NCBI GenBank assembly: GCA_900551295.1
Contig: URVJ01000014.1
Span: 1-64,000 of the forward strand
Source of the DNA: an uncultured Eubacteriales bacterium
GTDB taxonomy: Bacteria > Bacillota > Clostridia > Oscillospirales > CAG-382
DNA length: 64,000 bases
Direction: 5' to 3'
The notes beneath the pieces were generated by a model, which did no database searches, was not told where the DNA came from, and saw nothing but the letters and a program-made list of their open reading frames with translations. Numbering within the stretch: position 1 is the stretch's first letter; each line of letters begins with the position of its first letter. Shown in pieces: positions 26,701 through 35,100 of this stretch. Position numbers and translations under genes: made by a program.

Positions 26701-28916
26701 TATTTTACGGTTTCGGTGAATGCTGCAATCTCCGCGCCGTCCTTATCCAAGAACTTTACGGTATATTCTATTCTCTTATAGTATCTTGCAAGTACGATAA
26801 CGTTGTTCTTATCTACTGTGCCGTTTACAATTCTGCCGGGATGCGCCGTATCTTCTTCAAAGCCTGTTTCGGTATAAGTCTTTGCGGTAACGGCTGTTCC
26901 GTCATAGTCGTAACCTGATATGGTTGTCTTTAAGGAATATGTACCGTCAAGATTCTCGGTATATATTTCGGTCTTGTACTCATACTTGTCAGCTTCGACA
27001 AATACGGGTTTAAGAGTAAGATCTGCCGTAACGGTAAGTGACGCAAGGTCAATCTTATTTGTTCCGTCCAAAGACCAGCCCTCAAACTTCTGACCTGCGG
27101 GAGCCGCGGTAGTTCTGTCGGTATTTGCAATCTTTCCGCCGTATTTTACGGTTTCGGTGAATGCTGTAATCTCCGCGCTGTCCTTATCCAAGAACTTTAC
27201 GGTATATTCTATTCTCTTATAATATCTCTTTAAGGTGAGCGAGCCGTCTTCGGCAACGGTTCCGCTTACAACTCTGTCCGCATGGGTATCATTTTCGACA
27301 AAGCCTACGGGAATAGGCAAAAGTCCGGGCGCCGTTACGTTCTTACCTATATAATCAAGTCCGGAAACCGTAAGCGCACTGTCAATAACATAATTGCCGT
27401 CAAGATCTTCAAAGTAATACTCTGTCTTATATGCCGCCTTATCTATATCAACGAGTACTGCATATATTGTAACATTTGCGGCAGGCATCTTGAACGCTGC
27501 AAAATCAACAGGGGTTGTTCCCTCTTTATCGAAGCACCATACTATCTTCTTTCCCTCGGGAGCAGCCGACGGCGTCGGGATTGCGGATTCGGGAATGCTT
27601 GCTTCGTACTTATAGTTCTGTGTTTCGCCGAGCTGAGTTGTTGCATCGGTATCAATAAACTTTACGCTGTATTCATTTCTGGAGTAGTATCTCTTGAGTA
27701 CAAGGTAACCGTTTTTGATAGTACCTACCGTAATTCTTCCGGCATGAGTCGTATTTTCGCTGAAACCTACGCTTTCCTCTGCGGTAAGTTCCTTCGCTGA
27801 AACTATTTCGTTGTACTTGCCCTGTGCGGTCTTTGTAAGTGAATCGTCAAGCACGTAATTTCCGTCAAGGTCTTCAAGGTAGAACTCGGTTTTGTAGTTA
27901 TATCTTCTGGTAACCACTCCGCCGCCGCCACCGCCGCCGCCGGTATTTCCGCCGGGCTTTGTATCGGGCTGATTTGTAAGGAAGGTTGCGGGAGTTATTT
28001 CTTCAAGATTATTCTTGAAAGGTACGTCCGTGCGGTAGTTATGGAAGTTTACCGTGCCGTTGGGGTCATTGATTATAACCTTGCCGTCCGCGGTAACATT
28101 CTTAAATGTAACCGTACCTTCGCCGCCTCTTACAAGTATACGTCCGGTTACGTGAACATTTGTAATATTGCAGTTTCCGTTTCCGATACCGTCTGCAAGT
28201 ATAAGGTCGCCGTTTACGGTTACGTTTTCAAGCGTTACGTCCTTTGATCTTATAAGCACGGAACCGTTCTCTGCTACTTTATCGTATGTACCGGGTTCGC
28301 TTATATATGTTCTTATTATATTATGGAAGATCTGTGCAAGTTCGGCACGGGTGATATATCCTCTCGGTCTTAAAGTATTATTTTCATAACCCTTGAGATA
28401 ACCGATCTTTACCATTCCGGATACCGCTGATATTGCCCATGAATCGACCTGTCCCTTATCGGTGTACTTATCGAGAACCGAGTGATCATCGTCGCTTATG
28501 ACAAGCACTCTCGAAAGTCCGAGGAACACGTCCTCACGTCTTATAAACTCGTTCGGCTCAAACATATCGTCGCGGGTTCCGTTGAACACGCCCATCTGAT
28601 AGGAAAGAGCAACCGAATTATAGAACCAGTCGCTTGCCTTTACGTCCCGTGTGAATGAAATATCCATAGGAACGGTTGCGCCGAAAGCTCTTGAAATGAT
28701 GGCTGTCATTTCGGCTCTGGTAAGATTCTTTTTCGGTTCGATCGTTGTCTTTGAAGTTCCGACAAGAAGTCCGTTATTGACTGCATCCGTCATTGCTTCG
28801 GTTGACCAGTCACGCGGAAAATCTTCAAAGTCGCTGACTTTTGCCGCAAATGAAAATGTCTGCATAAGCATTATCACCGCAAGCAAAATTGCCGTTAAAC
28901 GGGTTGTCTTTTTCAT
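23721..28916 (-). CDS. Giant SLH-anchored surface protein with beta-helix and alternating repeats
   Basis: A 1731-residue protein. Order: signal peptide (MKKTTRLTAILLAVIMLMQTFSFA); three SLH domains, about 25-205; a short right-handed beta-helix-like section (VTLENVTVNGDLILADG, VTVTFKN type) near 215-300; a poly-Gly hinge; then four to five alternating units. In each unit a MucBP-like half (YKTEYYFEDLDGNYVID...KRYYKR) is followed by an InlB_B-like half (VKYGGKIAN...FEGWSLDGTN). About 600 C-terminal residues are predicted helical, rich in Asp, Lys and Tyr, and unlike any family I recognise. The ATG at 28916 is preceded by AAGGAAG. It probably projects a long stalk from the S-layer with an unknown helical head. 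Two of the repeat units are about 95% identical in DNA over 117 bases. Confidence 0.9.
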   Translation of the reverse strand: MKKTTRLTAILLAVIMLMQTFSFAAKVSDFEDFPRDWSTEAMTDAVNNGLLVGTSKTTIEPKKNLTRAEMTAIISRAFGATVPMDISFTRDVKASDWFYNSVALSYQMGVFNGTRDDMFEPNEFIRREDVFLGLSRVLVISDDDHSVLDKYTDKGQVDSWAISAVSGMVKIGYLKGYENNTLRPRGYITRAELAQIFHNIIRTYISEPGTYDKVAENGSVLIRSKDVTLENVTVNGDLILADGIGNGNCNITNVHVTGRILVRGGEGTVTFKNVTADGKVIINDPNGTVNFHNYRTDVPFKNNLEEITPATFLTNQPDTKPGGNTGGGGGGGGVVTRRYNYKTEFYLEDLDGNYVLDDSLTKTAQGKYNEIVSAKELTAEESVGFSENTTHAGRITVGTIKNGYLVLKRYYSRNEYSVKFIDTDATTQLGETQNYKYEASIPESAIPTPSAAPEGKKIVWCFDKEGTTPVDFAAFKMPAANVTIYAVLVDIDKAAYKTEYYFEDLDGNYVIDSALTVSGLDYIGKNVTAPGLLPIPVGFVENDTHADRVVSGTVAEDGSLTLKRYYKRIEYTVKFLDKDSAEITAFTETVKYGGKIANTDRTTAAPAGQKFEGWSLDGTNKIDLASLTVTADLTLKPVFVEADKYEYKTEIYTENLDGTYSLKTTISGYDYDGTAVTAKTYTETGFEEDTAHPGRIVNGTVDKNNVIVLARYYKRIEYTVKFLDKDGAEIAAFTETVKYGGKIANTGRTTAAPDGKKFIGWSLDGVNKVELADITVTADVTLKPLFETAAKYAYVINYYFENLGDDDFTADDTLKITGTDYAGETVTANELDAAAVPEGFEFDSVNSVMSGTVKTDGSLELKVYYKRVRPDVKFFDSDRTTQVGATLNPKYGSKITPPAAPAAEKDGKPFCGWSTDGTLANIVDFNIYTVGTTAENFYAVYDNSTVQYNVIFTVNGATVATTKVFGGGYATQPADPVVEGEIFKGWSIDGTNVIDVASYAINTDTEFKAVMKTILVRVEFYDPSKSEAEKLVKTMDVKVGSTLAESDFPTEVAPWSVNGFYKDGTLSSYYVGKEYQHVINYRWLFEDETTGDWTQFVVDSTKVDSSADPKVFKLYYTSKMAHLEVDTPRFTLNFMLSAPYEDDSRVIDTIKDALFINESYIKTVYDSKVDGKFEDKLAERGLIDPATKEILNVNRMVKFVTVLGEANLKKFLDDRLEINANLDDDTLLQKYGKIYFRSATDAQLLTICTDKYETICAEYGLTLFESKVLPTLDSMQQLAYQSLSDFEKAAYVNNYLIANKSDILANYSDDLVSYTHDYINGLTDAEIDELINQYRENIKAEFADQIAQEKEDYRNKIEDQLVILKDQLVHDEQFDVNKDNLIIVSALRDFVDESDYDSMIAKYLTRVPQSLIDNLPNDIIRPIYERTRTRYLNEIDAAMALINADSSATTTLDSGVTLQFNPVSEVYIPMQAYAIDKYDRLGDEINNRKPEFYGKYNKYVEQNPYVDPLLELTNAENWFNGSAKPYTAVGSGYTLKEFDDYYNMVKASSVLVDDMFVWYCRNVSSEDLNKVLDKSEERVLHYVNYAVGLLNLYNTNGIPTSLKDLVDDIMKDDMIKNDIIKAGQKVTDKDIEDYIDKLARNKVADGAYDKLSVKFAARIEVILEKFASSKFNRTYTKEDYAKAKKAINIIHANDNKDVTVDYTFDKVVKGDSKSYEYKNNTVTVWRDLDNG
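26669..26787. repeat. Internal repeat of the giant SLH gene, copy A
   Basis: About 119 bases matching 27110-27228 with only around six differences, 441 bases (147 codons) apart. It encodes the end of an InlB-type half and the start of the next unit. Confidence 0.85.
27110..27228. repeat. Internal repeat of the giant SLH gene, copy B
   Basis: Partner of 26669-26787. The in-frame spacing would allow loss or gain of one 147-residue unit by recombination. Confidence 0.85.
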
Positions 28917-28962
28917 GTTTGTCTTCCTTTCGTTATTTCCAAAATAATTCACAACAAAATTA

Positions 28963-29859
28963 TTAAGAATACTTATTTATATAATATGCCTTTGTGCTTT
29001 CCTTTTCGGAGGCATATGCGGACATTATCGCGTCCGCAAGAGACATATCTCCGCCGCTTTTTTCAAGTACGCCGCGAAGTTCCGTAACCACCGCGTTGAC
29101 CTGTGCGTCGCACTGGGCTTCAAGAGCCGAAATCTTTCCGAGATAGCCGGAGGCTATATTTGTCTTTGCGCTTGCGGTCTGCTGGTCTTTGGGCAGCGCC
29201 GCATATTCGGCTTTCATGCTTGAAACAACGCCCTCTATCTCTCCGAGATACTTGGATTTAAGCACATACATCTTAGCGACAAGTTCTGCGATTTTTTCGT
29301 CATACTCCGTACTTGTTCCCGTTCCGTTCTGAGATCCTTGATTCTGCTGCGGCTTTTGGGTATCGGTTGTTTTCGGCGGCTTTTGCGCCTTTGACGGGTT
29401 TGAGGACGGCAAGTTTCCCGAAGGTTTTGTCTGCTGATGCGTGCTTTCCTTCCACTCGTCCTTTATACTGGGAATTACCGTATCGGGGTTTTGCGTTTCC
29501 GAATTATTTTCGGAGTTTTCCGAATCCGGAGTTTCCGGCTGCGTATCGGTATTTTCATTCAAAACGCCGTCCCTGCCTTTAAGAAGAAGATCTTTCATCT
29601 CCTGTTCGGTAAGGTTTCCGTTATTGAGCTTTTGCAGTTCTTCGAGAGTCAGCGAAAAGCCGAAATCGTTTATCTTATCGACAAGTTCTTTATCGTTTTT
29701 CTCAATATCCGCCTGTATATCGTCTCCGGACGCAGTAAGCCCCTTATAGACAGCCTTTACAAGATCCGGCTTTGCAAAATACAGTACGGCAAATGCAATT
29801 ACGATGGCTGCAATTATCGAAAAAATGCAGATCGCCGCGATTTTAAGTACCTTTTTCAC
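28963..29859 (-). CDS. Membrane-anchored protein of unknown function, first gene of the SLH operon
   Basis: I do not recognise a family. The 298 residues comprise an N-terminal membrane helix (VLKIAAICIFSIIAAIVIAFAVLYF, residues 4-28) with no cleavage site; a helical segment to about 95; a low-complexity Pro/Gln/Ser/Thr/Asn linker at about 100-185 (SENSENNSETQNPD, KPPKTTDTQKPQQNQ); and a helical C-terminal domain at about 190-298 rich in Ala, Glu and Lys. The topology suggests an extracellular domain held off the membrane by a wall-spanning linker. The GTG start at 29859 follows GAGGTGG by about 9 bases. It is co-transcribed with the two SLH proteins, so it may be a membrane partner of the wall-bound heads. 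Confidence 0.85.
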   Translation of the reverse strand: MKKVLKIAAICIFSIIAAIVIAFAVLYFAKPDLVKAVYKGLTASGDDIQADIEKNDKELVDKINDFGFSLTLEELQKLNNGNLTEQEMKDLLLKGRDGVLNENTDTQPETPDSENSENNSETQNPDTVIPSIKDEWKESTHQQTKPSGNLPSSNPSKAQKPPKTTDTQKPQQNQGSQNGTGTSTEYDEKIAELVAKMYVLKSKYLGEIEGVVSSMKAEYAALPKDQQTASAKTNIASGYLGKISALEAQCDAQVNAVVTELRGVLEKSGGDMSLADAIMSAYASEKESTKAYYINKYS

Positions 29860-29900
29860 ATCTCGCCACCTCTACATATTAATACAAATTCACATTCTTA

Positions 29901-29929
29901 ATTATACATTCACAAGCCCCTTTTGTCAA
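29901..29929 (-). promoter_or_regulatory. Promoter of the three-gene SLH surface operon
   Basis: TTGACA (29924-29929), a 17-base spacer and TATAAT (29901-29906): full consensus. The bases 29930-30027 beyond it show nothing else. Confidence 0.9.
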
Positions 29930-30027
29930 TACCAAAACAATAATAATTAATGAAATAATATCGAAAATCTGTCAATTTTATATCTTAAATTTAGTTTCAT
30001 GTACGAAATTTAATCTTGAAAAAAGTC

Positions 30028-30060
30028 CAAAAAACGACATCGTCGAAAAAACGATGCCGT
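30028..30060 (-). terminator. Terminator of the glycosidase-rhaM operon
   Basis: A 10-bp stem ACGGCATCGT/ACGATGTCGT (one G-T pair; 30034-30043 with 30051-30060) followed by TTTTTT on the minus strand. Confidence 0.88.
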
Positions 30061-30112
30061 CACAACTTAAAGCCGTTCAAAAAACGTATGCAAAATTACT
30101 TTTGCCGATGCC

Positions 30113-30427
30113 TCAATCAAGGTGGAACATTTCGTGCAGTGAAATGCTGACAGGGCTGTTATCGGGATTTGTTTCCATTACGCTTGCCATAAAATCCCAC
30201 CACTTACGGTTGATTTCGGTATCCGCATGCTTTGCCCAAAGCTCTTCATCTTCGATCTCTATATAACCGAAGAGAATATTTGTCTCCTTATCCCAGAATA
30301 TCGAGTAATTGGAACCGCCGTGTGCGTGAATGGAATCTTTCATCTCCTGCCAGAGTTCATTGTGCCTCTTTTCGTACTCTTTTTCCATTCCGTCGTAAAG
30401 TTTCATTTTGAATCCCTTGCGAATCAT
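30113..30427 (-). CDS. rhaM: L-rhamnose mutarotase
   Basis: A 104-residue enzyme that interconverts the alpha and beta anomers of L-rhamnose. Length and sequence follow the E. coli RhaM pattern throughout: MIRKGFKMKL at the start, YEKRHNELWQEM (with the conserved His), HGGSNYSIFWD, WWDFMASVMETNPDNSPVS and LHEMFHLD at the end. The ATG at 30427 has AAGGAAGG upstream. It follows a glycosidase gene in the same transcript, which implies that the glycosidase releases rhamnose or a similar deoxyhexose. The rhamnose isomerase, kinase and aldolase genes are not in this window. Confidence 0.95.
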   Translation of the reverse strand: MIRKGFKMKLYDGMEKEYEKRHNELWQEMKDSIHAHGGSNYSIFWDKETNILFGYIEIEDEELWAKHADTEINRKWWDFMASVMETNPDNSPVSISLHEMFHLD

Positions 30428-30481
30428 AATTAAATCCTTCCTTTGTATATATGAAATTCTGTGCCGAACGGTATAATTCCG

Positions 30482-31996
30482 TCAGGCTTTAATAATCTCG
30501 CTTTTGCCGTTCCAGAGTATTTCAACTTGAATACTCATTTGTGATTTTACGTGAACGCACGGTTTTTCGTCAGCCGACTTTCTTTCGTCACAGACAAGAT
30601 CGGCAAACTTTCCTCCGCCGATCGGGTAGCGTTCGACGCCGTGTCTTTGGGTTCGGTTTATGTGCCATATCAGCTTATTTTCACCTGCGGCGGCGCGTAT
30701 TCCTAATACATATTCTATCATTACGGAAATCGGGACAAGCCCGGTCCAGCCTACGAAATCAGCCTTTGACGATCCGCCTCTTTCTATAAGTTCCGGCGCA
30801 TAGTTTTCCCACACCGTCTTTGTATCGCGGTAAACCCGCGTCACGGCGTCAAGGTGATTTACAGCTATATCGTATGCAAGATCTTCATACCCGTATTTTT
30901 CAAGTCCGCGCAGCACCATGTAGTTTGTCGGCGCCCAGACAGAGCCGTTCCAGTAATTGCCGGTTTCGCAATAAAACGGATCGTCTGCGGATACGGTAGG
31001 CACCCTGTGCGGACGTTTGAATTCATTTGGATTATCGAGATGGGAAACAAACGCGTCAAGGCGTTCTTTTGGCACAACTCCCGATATAAGCGCCCAATAC
31101 GCACCGATATGCTTTGAATAATTGAGAGAACCGTCGCGGCGAAGATCGTAATAATACGCGGACTTTTCGTCCCAAAGATTATCATTGATATATTTTTTGA
31201 GGTATTCCGATTCTTCGGAAATCTCCGCAACAGCCTTCTCGCCGTCCCTGCCGAGAATCTTTGCCATTTTTACAAGCAACTCTCCGCTCAAAACCTGCTG
31301 CATATTTGTATCGACCCAGACCATATGTCCGTGCGAGAACTTAGGATTAACGCCTTCGGGCAGTCTGCTGTTTATGTTATCCATGCCGCAGCCGAATCCT
31401 GACGACCAATAGCTGCCGTCGCGCCATGTGTGATTCTCTTTGAGCCACTCGTGGTATGCAAGCAGACAAGGAAAAACTTTTTGCAGTCTTTCTTTATCGC
31501 CCGACTGTCTGAAAAATTCCCATTCGCACCAAGGCATTATATTAGGTCCGGTTGAGGTGGGATCGAACCTCGAAAATGCGTCGCCTCCGTTTTTTTCATT
31601 AAGCTGACGGCAGATATATCCGTCGCGGTGCTGTTTTGCATAGAAATTATCAAGCGTTTGCTGAAAATTAAATATATGCGACGCGTATTTGCAGAACATG
31701 AGTATAAAGCTCGAATCCCACATAAACAGATCTCCGTTAAACGCAGTATCTATAAACGGAGAAACAAATCCGCTTTCCTTCGACGGATTTTTAATATTCT
31801 TAAACGCGGTTTTCCATGCAAAATCATAGCATTCAAGCTCGGTTTCGTGACCGTCCCATATCGGTTTCGGAAGCAGATGCTTTATTTTTTCATATTCCGG
31901 AAGTTCTTCCGTATGTACATCATGAAACGCATTTTCACTAAAATACGGATTATCTATATATGAAATGTCTTTGTTTATCGGATAATACTCTCTCAC
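30482..31996 (-). CDS. (alpha/alpha)6-barrel glycosidase, GH63/GH37-like
   Basis: A 504-residue cytosolic glycosidase without a signal peptide. Barrel motifs typical of GH63 and trehalase-like enzymes are visible: GDLFMWDSSFILMF, a central FRQSGDKERLQKVFPCLLAYHEWL, CETGNYWNGSVWAPTNYMVLRGL, and SSKADFVGWTGLVPISVMIEYVLGI. GH63 members hydrolyse alpha-glucosides or mannosylglycerate. The start is the GTG at 31996 (AGGACGG about 6 bases upstream); an earlier in-frame codon at 32107 lies upstream of the promoter at 32063-32091. The adjoining rhaM suggests a rhamnose-containing substrate, but the sequence family does not prove it. Confidence 0.85.
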   Translation of the reverse strand: MREYYPINKDISYIDNPYFSENAFHDVHTEELPEYEKIKHLLPKPIWDGHETELECYDFAWKTAFKNIKNPSKESGFVSPFIDTAFNGDLFMWDSSFILMFCKYASHIFNFQQTLDNFYAKQHRDGYICRQLNEKNGGDAFSRFDPTSTGPNIMPWCEWEFFRQSGDKERLQKVFPCLLAYHEWLKENHTWRDGSYWSSGFGCGMDNINSRLPEGVNPKFSHGHMVWVDTNMQQVLSGELLVKMAKILGRDGEKAVAEISEESEYLKKYINDNLWDEKSAYYYDLRRDGSLNYSKHIGAYWALISGVVPKERLDAFVSHLDNPNEFKRPHRVPTVSADDPFYCETGNYWNGSVWAPTNYMVLRGLEKYGYEDLAYDIAVNHLDAVTRVYRDTKTVWENYAPELIERGGSSKADFVGWTGLVPISVMIEYVLGIRAAAGENKLIWHINRTQRHGVERYPIGGGKFADLVCDERKSADEKPCVHVKSQMSIQVEILWNGKSEIIKA

Positions 31997-32062
31997 ATTT
32001 ACCGTCCTTTCGGGCAAAGCTTCCGCCAAGCGTAACACCGCCGCATATTTTTGTCTTATTAT

Positions 32063-32091
32063 ATTATGCACAAGTTTTTTCCAAATGTCAA
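32063..32091 (-). promoter_or_regulatory. Promoter of the glycosidase-rhaM operon
   Basis: TTGACA (32086-32091), a 17-base spacer and CATAAT (32063-32068). The leader is about 60 bases. Confidence 0.82.
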
Positions 32092-32109
32092 CAGCAATGC
32101 GGCACATTA

Positions 32110-32141
32110 TAAAAAAATGCCGCCCCTGTTAAAAGGGACGG
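32110..32141 (-). terminator. Terminator of the SGNH surface esterase gene
   Basis: Stem CCGTCCC/GGGGCGG (32120-32126 with 32135-32141), then a run of seven T on the minus strand. Confidence 0.85.
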
Positions 32142-32170
32142 ACGAAAATCTGTTTATGATTTTTTGTATT

Positions 32171-35100
32171 TTAGTTTTCGCAAACTCTGATGACCGTATC
32201 TATATACTCTTTATTCTGCTCGTATACATCGGGAGAATCGGTTATTATCTGCTTTGCGGTTTCGTAAACGCTCTTTGCCACGGGCTGACCGTATACGGTG
32301 TGAAGCGCGCCGCCGTCGGAGATTGTGATGTAAGGAGTCATTACAAGCTTTGCGGTAAGCTTCTGCTTTTCCATCGGAATATTTACAAGCACACAGCTTA
32401 TTACGTTATAGTCGGCGTGCTTTTCAAACACGATGTCGGTGCCGTTCTTATCATATGCAACACCGCTTACGGCTTTCTTTGCGGCAACGTCGTCAAGCGT
32501 CGGAAAACTGTTTTCAAAATTCGATTCAAGTCCTACGACAAATCCGTATTCGTTAAGTTCGCCGAAATATTCGGTTTCCCCGATAGTTCTCAGAGAATGG
32601 CTGACGTTTGCAAGAAGTCTGAGTCCTGTATGCTCATCGGAACGTATTCCTGCGCTGTTCTGCGTTACGAGTGTCGAATCGTTGTCTTTAAACATTTCAA
32701 CAGAGCCGTCGGAGCATATCTTTACAAGTCTTGAACGTGTATAATCGCCGGTAACAAGCGCATATTCGCAGTCACCGTCAAGCGCGAGAACGTAGTACGC
32801 ATACTTTCCGTTCTTTATTGTGTTGTTATTGCCGGAGAATACTACGCGGTCGCCTTCTTTGAGTCCGCCGAAATCGGCGGCTTTATATTTACCGTTAGGC
32901 GCTATTGTCGGCATATCGGATCCGAGAGTTCCTTCCGAAAGGTCGATGTTTCCGGATTCAAATATGAAGTTTCTTACATATGCGTCGTTTTCCGCTTTGA
33001 ATGTACCGCCGTTTACAACAACATTGCCGTAACGGTTCTCGGAAGAATTGAGAATTTCGCCGGGATATACCGCAATCACGCCGCCGCTGTACTTTTTCTC
33101 ATCTTTGGGAATAAGTCTTACATAATCAAGGCTGTACTTACCGAATCCGCTTATAGCGTCGATACGTAATTCCTTGATCTTTCCCTTCCACTTTGAATTG
33201 CCTGTCATATCAACGGTAAAGGTCACAAATCCGTCGGAAGAATTGCCCCTGTGATAGTACTGTACGGACGCGGATTCGGAGTAACCGTTCTGTGTTTCGG
33301 GGATAAAGAATACCTGGGTTGATGTCGATATCTTATCAGTATCAAGCGTGTAGGAAAGTCTCAGTTCTACTCCGGTGTAATCCTCGGCATTAAAGGTAAA
33401 CTCTTTAAGATTGATGATAGGATCGTTAACGCCCGTGAAATCGTGGCTGAATATACCGTTTTCAACTTTTCCTGTGCCGTTGCAGCTGAAATCGTGATCG
33501 TCGGAGAATTCCCAGTGTCCGACAGTTTCCCATACTGCGTAAACAGTCGTGTTTCCGTGTATTCTATCGTATGTAACGGGTGAAATGTCATCAGGTTGGG
33601 TTGACCAGCCTGCAAACTTATATCCGAAACGGGAAATTCCTTTATTCGGAAGCGTCATGCCGCTTGTTGCCGCCATATCTTCGGGTATTCCCGAAACATC
33701 ATCGGTCGTATTCTTATCGAACGTAATCATACCGGGGCAGAAAGCTATTTCATCTACCGTTATGCCGCTGTCGATATTGGTAGGAGTTATTTCAAATCCC
33801 GTGATTATTCCGTCAACGTTTGAAATATCGAAAGTATAGGTTGCGGCTTCGGTTGTTGTTACGGGCTTGGTATAGTTATAGGTTCCTGCGGTAGAAGTAA
33901 CGGTAAGCTTTATCTGCGTAGAATCGTCCTTTGAGGAATTCTGTATTTTCAACAGGAACGCTTTCATATTGCCGGAATCAATATCAAGCTTCTGAGATAC
34001 GAACTTCAGCACGTTTCCGGAAGCTGCGTCGGTATCTGTTGCAAGCGCCTGTAAAACGCCGCCCGAAACCTTTACGTTGAATCCGTTTACTACCGACATT
34101 CCGTCAAGATAGCCATCGCGGTCGAATGTCCAGTGATCGGCTTTTCTCCAGGACGCATAGACAGTGGTATTTTCGGTGACATTTACCGAGCCTACCGTCT
34201 TATCAGAGCCTTTTTCGGTTGTCCAGCCGTTGAAAATATAATATTCGCGGACGGGATTTGCCGAAGAAAGAACAGTATTGTTCTTGGCATACTTATTTGC
34301 CTCGGGAAGTCCGGTTACGCCCTCCGCACCGCCGTCATATGTGAGCGTAAAGCAGGGAGTCTGTCCGGTTACGGTAATTTCAAGGTTTGCCTTAACGTTT
34401 TCGTCTGCCTTGGAGACTGCCGTTACGGTAACTACGCCGTTATTCTTTGAGGTGAACACGCCGTTTTCGTCAACAACGGCTATGTTTTCGTTATCCACGC
34501 TCCAGAACACGTCGCTTACGGTCTCTGTTTCGGGCACGGTCTTTATGCTGAGGTTAAGCTTTTCTCCGTCGGATTCGGTTGTGTTCTTTGAAGAAACAAT
34601 GCTTATGGAAGTCGGCGGGCAAAGGTAAGCGGGAGTTACGTTTTCGGTAAGAGTAACGTTAAGCTCATCATATATAAGCTTTGCTATATTATCCATACCG
34701 GTATCTCCGGGGTGATTTGCGACACCGTTATGCTCAAACTTTCCTATTGCCTTGTTTTCATTTGTATTGAGGGTATGGAGATATGCAACTCTTACGCCGA
34801 GTTCTTCCGCGGCGTCCTTCATTCCGTCAACTTTGCCCGATCCTCCCCAGAAAGGAGTACATACGACAATGTTTGCGTCCGGAACGTTTTCACGAAGGAA
34901 TTTTACAAGCTGTATAACTGCTGCTTTATATGTATTTCTGTTATCGATAGTTACGTTTTCGCCCATCTGAATGGTGATTATTTCAGGCGTGCTTGACATA
35001 CCGTCCATTATCGACTTTATCCGGTTGAAATAGCTTGTAAAGTCGGTAGTCGTTGCAATGGCTTTCTCAAATTCGGCAAAGTTGCACTTTTTGAATTCAA

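Noticed and set aside
16403..29859. Possible CRISPR or satellite array in the repeat-rich region
   Set aside because: The repeats are in-frame protein repeats of diverged units, not short identical direct repeats with unique spacers.
30113..32107. Calling the glycosidase an alpha-L-rhamnosidase (GH78) because of rhaM
   Set aside because: The visible barrel motifs are GH63/trehalase-like, and GH78 signatures are not seen.
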